Source: an uncultured Oscillospiraceae bacterium (GTDB lineage: Bacteria; Bacillota; Clostridia; Oscillospirales; Oscillospiraceae). Taken from it: DNA of 64,000 nucleotides. The position numbers and the translations under genes were made by a program. This document shows, piece by piece, positions 59,537-64,000 of this stretch (position 1 is its first letter; each line of letters begins with the position of its first letter). Where the stretch lies: assembly GCA_910588975.1 (NCBI GenBank), contig CAJUSE010000004.1:1-64000 (forward strand), read 5' to 3'. The notes beneath the pieces were generated by a model. It did not search any database. It worked only from the letters and a program-made list of their open reading frames with translations, and had not been told where the DNA came from.

Positions 59537-60601
59537 ATGGAATATCCAAGCTGTACCGCATTGAAGCTGACCTCCCGGGAGGGGAGGCCCTACTGGTTCC
59601 GCACCTGCGACATTGGAAATAACATCTGGGAGCTGGGGGCCCACATCGTCTCCTTCCCCAAGGGGGGCGTCATGTCCCTGACAGGCCAGCCGGAGCATAT
59701 CTGCGTCCACGCTCTGGTGGGGATGAGCTATACCCGGTCGGACACCTGGCTTATGGATGGCGTCAACGATGCCGGCATTGTGGGCGGGCTGCTGGCCCTC
59801 CACGAGGGCACCAGCCTGCCGGGCCGGGAGGGCGTGGTGGGGATGGAGATGGTGAGCTATCTCCTCTCCGTCTGCGGCTCCATGGAGGAGCTCAAACAGG
59901 AGGCCCGCCGGGTCCGGGTGCTGGATGTGTCCACGCCGGAGGGGATGGTAGCCGCTACCATGCACTGTATGTTTTTGGATGAGGAGGGACGCTGTCTCAT
60001 CCTCGAGGCCGCCGACCCGGACAGGCCAGGGGAGTTCACCCTTTATGAGGAGAATTTGGGGCTGATGACCAACTCGCCCCCCTATCCCCAACAGCTGGAC
60101 AACCTGCGCTGGTTTTTGGCCCACTCCCCGGAGCTCAACTGGGACAGGGAGGGGCCGGCGGCGTTGAAGCTCAATGGTATGACGGTGACCGCCAGGGCCG
60201 AAGCCCCCCATGTTACCATGAGCGGCGCCCTTCCCGCCTCTTATGCCCCCTGCGACCGGTTTGTCCGCCAGGCGGTGCTGGCGGCCCTCAACCACGAGGG
60301 GCGGGATTTCCCCGATGAGCGAATGCTGGCTCTGGGCAGCGATTTGATGGCCCCGGTGGTAGAGCCACGAAATCAGGGGATATTCCACTACACCCGATTT
60401 GACGAGGTGACCGGCCCCCAGTCGGGCCACGAGAGCTACACCCAATATCTGGTCATGTATGACACCACCCGCCGGCGGCTCTATATGCGCCCCTATGGGG
60501 CCACAGCCTGGACTATGGTGGCACTGGAGAACTGTGACAAGACCGGCATTCAGCACCACAGGCTGTGCTGGGAGCCGGAGGCGGGGGTCGTAGAGAGATA
60601 A
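59537..60601 (+). CDS. Choloylglycine hydrolase family (linear amide C-N hydrolase)
   Basis: 354 residues. Ntn-hydrolase residues of the bile-salt-hydrolase / penicillin-V-acylase family are recognisable: nucleophile Cys6 in EYPSCTALKL, Arg-x2-Asp in WFRTCDIG, Asn in MDGVNDAGI, Asn in MTNSPPYPQQ and Arg in CDRFVRQAV. Cys is preceded by five residues, so a short propeptide would have to be removed. Substrate (bile salt, acyl-homoserine lactone, penicillin V) unknown. ATG at 59537; sits between addB and addA. Confidence 0.88.
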   Translation: MEYPSCTALKLTSREGRPYWFRTCDIGNNIWELGAHIVSFPKGGVMSLTGQPEHICVHALVGMSYTRSDTWLMDGVNDAGIVGGLLALHEGTSLPGREGVVGMEMVSYLLSVCGSMEELKQEARRVRVLDVSTPEGMVAATMHCMFLDEEGRCLILEAADPDRPGEFTLYEENLGLMTNSPPYPQQLDNLRWFLAHSPELNWDREGPAALKLNGMTVTARAEAPHVTMSGALPASYAPCDRFVRQAVLAALNHEGRDFPDERMLALGSDLMAPVVEPRNQGIFHYTRFDEVTGPQSGHESYTQYLVMYDTTRRRLYMRPYGATAWTMVALENCDKTGIQHHRLCWEPEAGVVER

Positions 60602-60633
60602 AGGACCGCACACAAGAGAGAGGAGGCCGCACT

Positions 60634-63600
60634 ATGGCCTTTCAACTGACAAGTCAGCAGCAACAGGCCGTCTCCGAGCGGGGGGGCGGGCTTTTGGTGT
60701 CCGCCGCCGCCGGCTCGGGCAAGACCCGGGTGCTGGTGGAGCGGCTGCTGGGCCGTGTGGAGGAGGGGCAGGACCTGGACCGCTTCCTGGTCATCACCTA
60801 CACCAAGGCCGCCGCCGCCGAGCTGCGGGAGCGCATCGGGGGAGAGCTGTCCGATCGGATCGCCTCCCGGCCGGGAGATGCCGTCCTGCGGCGGCAGGCC
60901 ACCCTTCTTTACAAGACCCAGATCTCCACCATTGATGCCTTCTGTACCGCCCTCCTCCGGGAGGAGGGCCACCGGCTGGATCTGGACCACGACTTCCGGG
61001 TCTGCGATGAGCAGGAGGCCCTGATCCTTATGGGAGAGGCCATCAATACGGTGCTGGAGGGGCGGTATGAGGCCCTCCGGGAGGGGGACGACTTCGCTTT
61101 GCTGGTGGACACCATGTCCGCCGGCCGGGACGACAGCCGGCTGGTCCAGATCGTGCTGGACATCCGGGGACGGGTCCAGAGCCACCCTGACCCCGACCGC
61201 TGGCTTCGGGAGCAGGAGGAGGCCTTTGCCCTCTCCGGCGTCACCGACGTGGGGGAGACCCCCTGGGGACGGCTGCTGCTGGAGGACGTTCACGGTCAGG
61301 CCCTCTACTGGCGGGACCAGATGACCCAGGCGCTGGAGCTGTGCCAGACAGGGGATACCGCCCTGGAGAAGTACGGCACTTCCATTCAGGTCACACTGGA
61401 TGCCCTGGAGAGCCTGGTCCACGCCGGGACAAGCTGGGACGAGACAATGGGGGCCCTGTCCATCCCCTTTGAGACAGTTCGGGGAGCCAGGGGCTGTGAA
61501 TACCCCGAGGTGTTGGAGCAGGTGAAGGCCCTGCGCAGCCAGTGTAAAGACCAAATGGCCAAGCTCCAGGCCGCCCTGTCCACCCCTTCGGCGGAGCTGA
61601 TGGAGGATATGGGGGCAGTCTATCCCGCCATCCGGGCCCTCTTTGCCCTGGTGCGGGATTTCGAGGGGGAGTTTGCTGCCCTGAAGCGGAAGCGGGGGGT
61701 GCTGGACTTCTCCGATTTGGAGCACTTTGCCGTCAAGCTGCTGGTGGACGAGACCGGGGCGCCAACGGCTCTGGCCCGGCGCTGGGGGGAGCGGTATGAG
61801 GAGGTGATGGTGGACGAGTATCAGGACACCAACGCCGTCCAGAACGCCATCTTCACCGCCCTCACCAACGGGGGGGACAACCTCTTTATGGTGGGGGATG
61901 TGAAGCAGTCCATCTATCGGTTCCGGCTGGCCGACCCCACCATCTTTTTGCAGAAGTATCAGGAATATATCCCCTGGCAGCAGGCCGGGCCGGGAGACCG
62001 GCGGCGGGTGCTGCTCAGTCAGAACTTCCGCTCCCGGCCCCAGGTGCTGGAGGGGGTCAACTACCTGTTTCGCAGCATTATGAGCCGGCAATTTGGGGAG
62101 ATGGACTACACCGACGAGGATGCCCTGGTGCCCGGGGGGACCTTCCTGGAGGTGGAAGGGGATCCCTACGCTCTGGAGCTGGATCTGCTGGACTGCGGCG
62201 GGGCGGCGGAGGAGGGGCCAAAGCCCTCCCAAAATCTGCTGGAGGCCCGGTGGGTGGCCCAACGGGTGCGGCAGCTGCTGGACGAGAGGTTCCCTGTCTC
62301 CGATGGGGAGGGAGGCACCCGGCTGGTAGAGCCGGGGGACGTGGTCATCCTCCTGCGCTCGCCGGGGACGGTGCGCCACCACTACGCCCAGGCCCTGGGA
62401 GAGCTGGACATCCCCTGGTCGGCTGAGGGGGCGGGTGACTTCTTTGCCGCCACCGAAATTCAGGTGGCCCTGTCCCTTCTGAAGGTCATCGACAACCCCA
62501 GGCAGGATGTGCCCCTTATCGCTACCTTGCGTTCGGCCCTCTACGGCTTTTCGGCGGATCGGCTGTCCCGGATCAGAACAGCCGCCCCAGAGGCCGATTT
62601 CTACACCGCCCTCACTCTGGATGGAGGAGAGGACACCCAGGCTTTCCTGAAGGAGCTTGACCAGCTGCGTAGCTGGGCGGGGGAGGAGAGCGGGGAGCGG
62701 CTGTTGTGGCGGGTCTATGACAGGACCAACCTGCTGGGCATCTTCGCCAATCTGGATGAGGGGGAGACTCGTCGTGCCAACCTGCTGCTGCTGGCCCAAC
62801 TGGCCCGCAGCTTTGAGCAGGGGGGGCATAAGGGTCTGTTTGGCTTTCTCAGTTACTTACAGCGGCTGCGGGACAGCGGGCAGGGAGTAAACTTGCCCGC
62901 TCCGGCCGCCAACGGGGGCAGCGTCCGGGTCATGAGCATCCACCGGTCCAAGGGACTGGAGTTCCCCGTGGTCATTCTGGCCGGCCTGGCCCGGCGGCTC
63001 AACCGGCAGGATATGAACCAGCCCATCCTGTTCCACCCCCAGCTGGGGGTAGGGCCCAAGCGGTTGGAGCTGGAGCGGATGCTGGAGTACCCCACCCTGG
63101 CCAGGATGGCGGTGAGCCTGCAGCTGGACCGGGAGCTGCGGTCAGAGGAGCTGCGGCTGCTCTATGTGGCCATGACCCGGGCCAAGGAAAAGCTCATTCT
63201 CTCCTGCGCCTTCCCACGGCCAAAGGCGGTGGAGGAGCTGGCCGCCTTTGCTGGCTCCCCGGTTCACCCCCAGGCCCTTCAGGACCGCTCCAGCCTGGCC
63301 CAGTGGGTGCTGTTGGCGGCCCTGGCCCGGCCTGAGGGGGCGACGCTGCTGGAGAGCGGACTTCAGCCCCCGGTGGCTCCGGGCACCGACTTTGGTCCTG
63401 GGTGGGTCATCCGTTGGCAGGACTGTGCCGGACTGGGCAAGGCCCCGGCAGGCCGGCAGAGGATGCAGGAGACAGAGCGGAGGGACGGGAAGGACTGGAG
63501 CGAGGACCTGACCGCCCTTTACACCTGGCAATATCCCCACGCCGGGGATGTGGAGCTGCCCAGCAAGCTCACCGCAACCCAGCTCAAGGGCCGGGGGCTG

Positions 63601-64000
63601 GATCAGGAGGCCGCCGAGGAGGGGGAGGAGCTGGCAAAGCCCGCCGCCACCGCCCGGTTCGACCGGCCCCGGTTTGCCGCAGAGCGGCTGGGACTCACCC
63701 CCGCCCAGAAGGGCACTGCCCACCACCTGGCCATGCAGTATCTGGACTTTACCCGCACCGGCTCCCTGGAGGAGATCCAGGATGAGCTCAAGCGGTTGGT
63801 GGACCAAGGCTTCCTCACTCCAGAGCAGGGCCAGGCTGTGGATGGGGAGAAGCTGCTGGCCTTCTTCCGGTCCGACCTGGGCCGGGAGATGATGGCTGCC
63901 CCTCTGCTGCGCCGGGAGTTCAAGTTTTCCATCCTGGCCCCCGCCGGGCGGTATTTCCCCGCCGCCGGAGAGGAGGAGCAGGTCCTGCTCCAGGGTGTGG
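60634..64000 (+). CDS. addA: ATP-dependent helicase/nuclease subunit A, 3' end beyond window
   Basis: 1122 codons visible, no stop. UvrD-like helicase: LTSQQQQAVSER, Walker A AAAGSGKT, VITYTKAAAAELRERI, Walker B VMVDEYQDTN, GDVKQSIYRFRLADP, VMSIHRSKGLEFPVVI and LYVAMTRAKEKL. The nuclease domain is starting at the window end. AGAGGAGG precedes the ATG. Runs 32 bp after the choloylglycine hydrolase gene. Confidence 0.96.
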   Translation, partial: MAFQLTSQQQQAVSERGGGLLVSAAAGSGKTRVLVERLLGRVEEGQDLDRFLVITYTKAAAAELRERIGGELSDRIASRPGDAVLRRQATLLYKTQISTIDAFCTALLREEGHRLDLDHDFRVCDEQEALILMGEAINTVLEGRYEALREGDDFALLVDTMSAGRDDSRLVQIVLDIRGRVQSHPDPDRWLREQEEAFALSGVTDVGETPWGRLLLEDVHGQALYWRDQMTQALELCQTGDTALEKYGTSIQVTLDALESLVHAGTSWDETMGALSIPFETVRGARGCEYPEVLEQVKALRSQCKDQMAKLQAALSTPSAELMEDMGAVYPAIRALFALVRDFEGEFAALKRKRGVLDFSDLEHFAVKLLVDETGAPTALARRWGERYEEVMVDEYQDTNAVQNAIFTALTNGGDNLFMVGDVKQSIYRFRLADPTIFLQKYQEYIPWQQAGPGDRRRVLLSQNFRSRPQVLEGVNYLFRSIMSRQFGEMDYTDEDALVPGGTFLEVEGDPYALELDLLDCGGAAEEGPKPSQNLLEARWVAQRVRQLLDERFPVSDGEGGTRLVEPGDVVILLRSPGTVRHHYAQALGELDIPWSAEGAGDFFAATEIQVALSLLKVIDNPRQDVPLIATLRSALYGFSADRLSRIRTAAPEADFYTALTLDGGEDTQAFLKELDQLRSWAGEESGERLLWRVYDRTNLLGIFANLDEGETRRANLLLLAQLARSFEQGGHKGLFGFLSYLQRLRDSGQGVNLPAPAANGGSVRVMSIHRSKGLEFPVVILAGLARRLNRQDMNQPILFHPQLGVGPKRLELERMLEYPTLARMAVSLQLDRELRSEELRLLYVAMTRAKEKLILSCAFPRPKAVEELAAFAGSPVHPQALQDRSSLAQWVLLAALARPEGATLLESGLQPPVAPGTDFGPGWVIRWQDCAGLGKAPAGRQRMQETERRDGKDWSEDLTALYTWQYPHAGDVELPSKLTATQLKGRGLDQEAAEEGEELAKPAATARFDRPRFAAERLGLTPAQKGTAHHLAMQYLDFTRTGSLEEIQDELKRLVDQGFLTPEQGQAVDGEKLLAFFRSDLGREMMAAPLLRREFKFSILAPAGRYFPAAGEEEQVLLQGV

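Overview
The window is about 63% GC, dense, mostly free of mobile DNA, and reads like a chromosome segment of a gut Clostridia of the Oscillospiraceae (Flavonifractor / Pseudoflavonifractor / Lawsonibacter type). Reasons: a Firmicutes-type large SRP RNA, CCA-encoding tRNAs, S-layer-homology (SLH) surface proteins, BspA-type leucine-rich repeats, a BmpA/YufOPQ-type nucleoside importer, AddAB rather than RecBCD, and strong GGAGG ribosome sites. The genus is inferred, not proven.

Layout. 1-0.7 kb: tRNA cluster (Phe, Gly, Cys) with a truncated tRNA-Gly duplicate. 0.7-11 kb: housekeeping and transport genes (LMW phosphatase, DUF1622, a divergently arranged two-component pair, Na+/alanine symporter, AlkZ-like protein, GNAT, PiT phosphate permease, Lrp regulator, MATE pump). 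11-17 kb: a low-GC membrane protein, a glycosyltransferase, a glycosyltransferase-CsaB fusion, DUF4330, PAP2 and GNAT genes. 17-22.7 kb: small enzymes, AI-2E-family exporter, NUDIX, and an aminotransferase V / ornithine-cyclodeaminase operon.

22.9-34.4 kb is the most coherent block. A complete tatB-tatA-tatC operon is followed by a second tatB-tatA pair that heads an operon encoding a Tat-exported four-cluster ferredoxin lipoprotein, an aldehyde:ferredoxin-oxidoreductase-type tungsten/molybdenum enzyme, two paralogous unknown proteins and an FdhD-like protein lacking the CxxC loop. The next operon is a FecCD-type ABC importer. Both operons begin with matching structured leader RNAs ending in intrinsic terminators. 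This suggests one metal- or metal-cofactor-controlled regulon: import of molybdate/tungstate, cofactor handling, and an oxidoreductase delivered to the cell surface.

34.4-54 kb: an SLH-anchored LRR/transglutaminase-like protein, tRNA-Ala, SRP RNA, dnaX-ybaB, a DUF362 ferredoxin behind a MerR-type promoter, deoC, a DUF3796/HTH pair with three operator copies, a complete nucleoside ABC importer, and a 1005-residue SLH surface protein. That last protein carries an almost intact eukaryotic-type ubiquitin domain (55 of the first 70 residues identical to human ubiquitin as I align it, all seven lysines kept, no LRLRGG tail). It is the most surprising single feature. The CsaB fusion at 12.6-14.9 kb would make the pyruvylated cell-wall polymer that both SLH proteins need. 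54-64 kb: a family 2 glycoside hydrolase, then addB, a choloylglycine-hydrolase-family gene and addA, the last running off the end.
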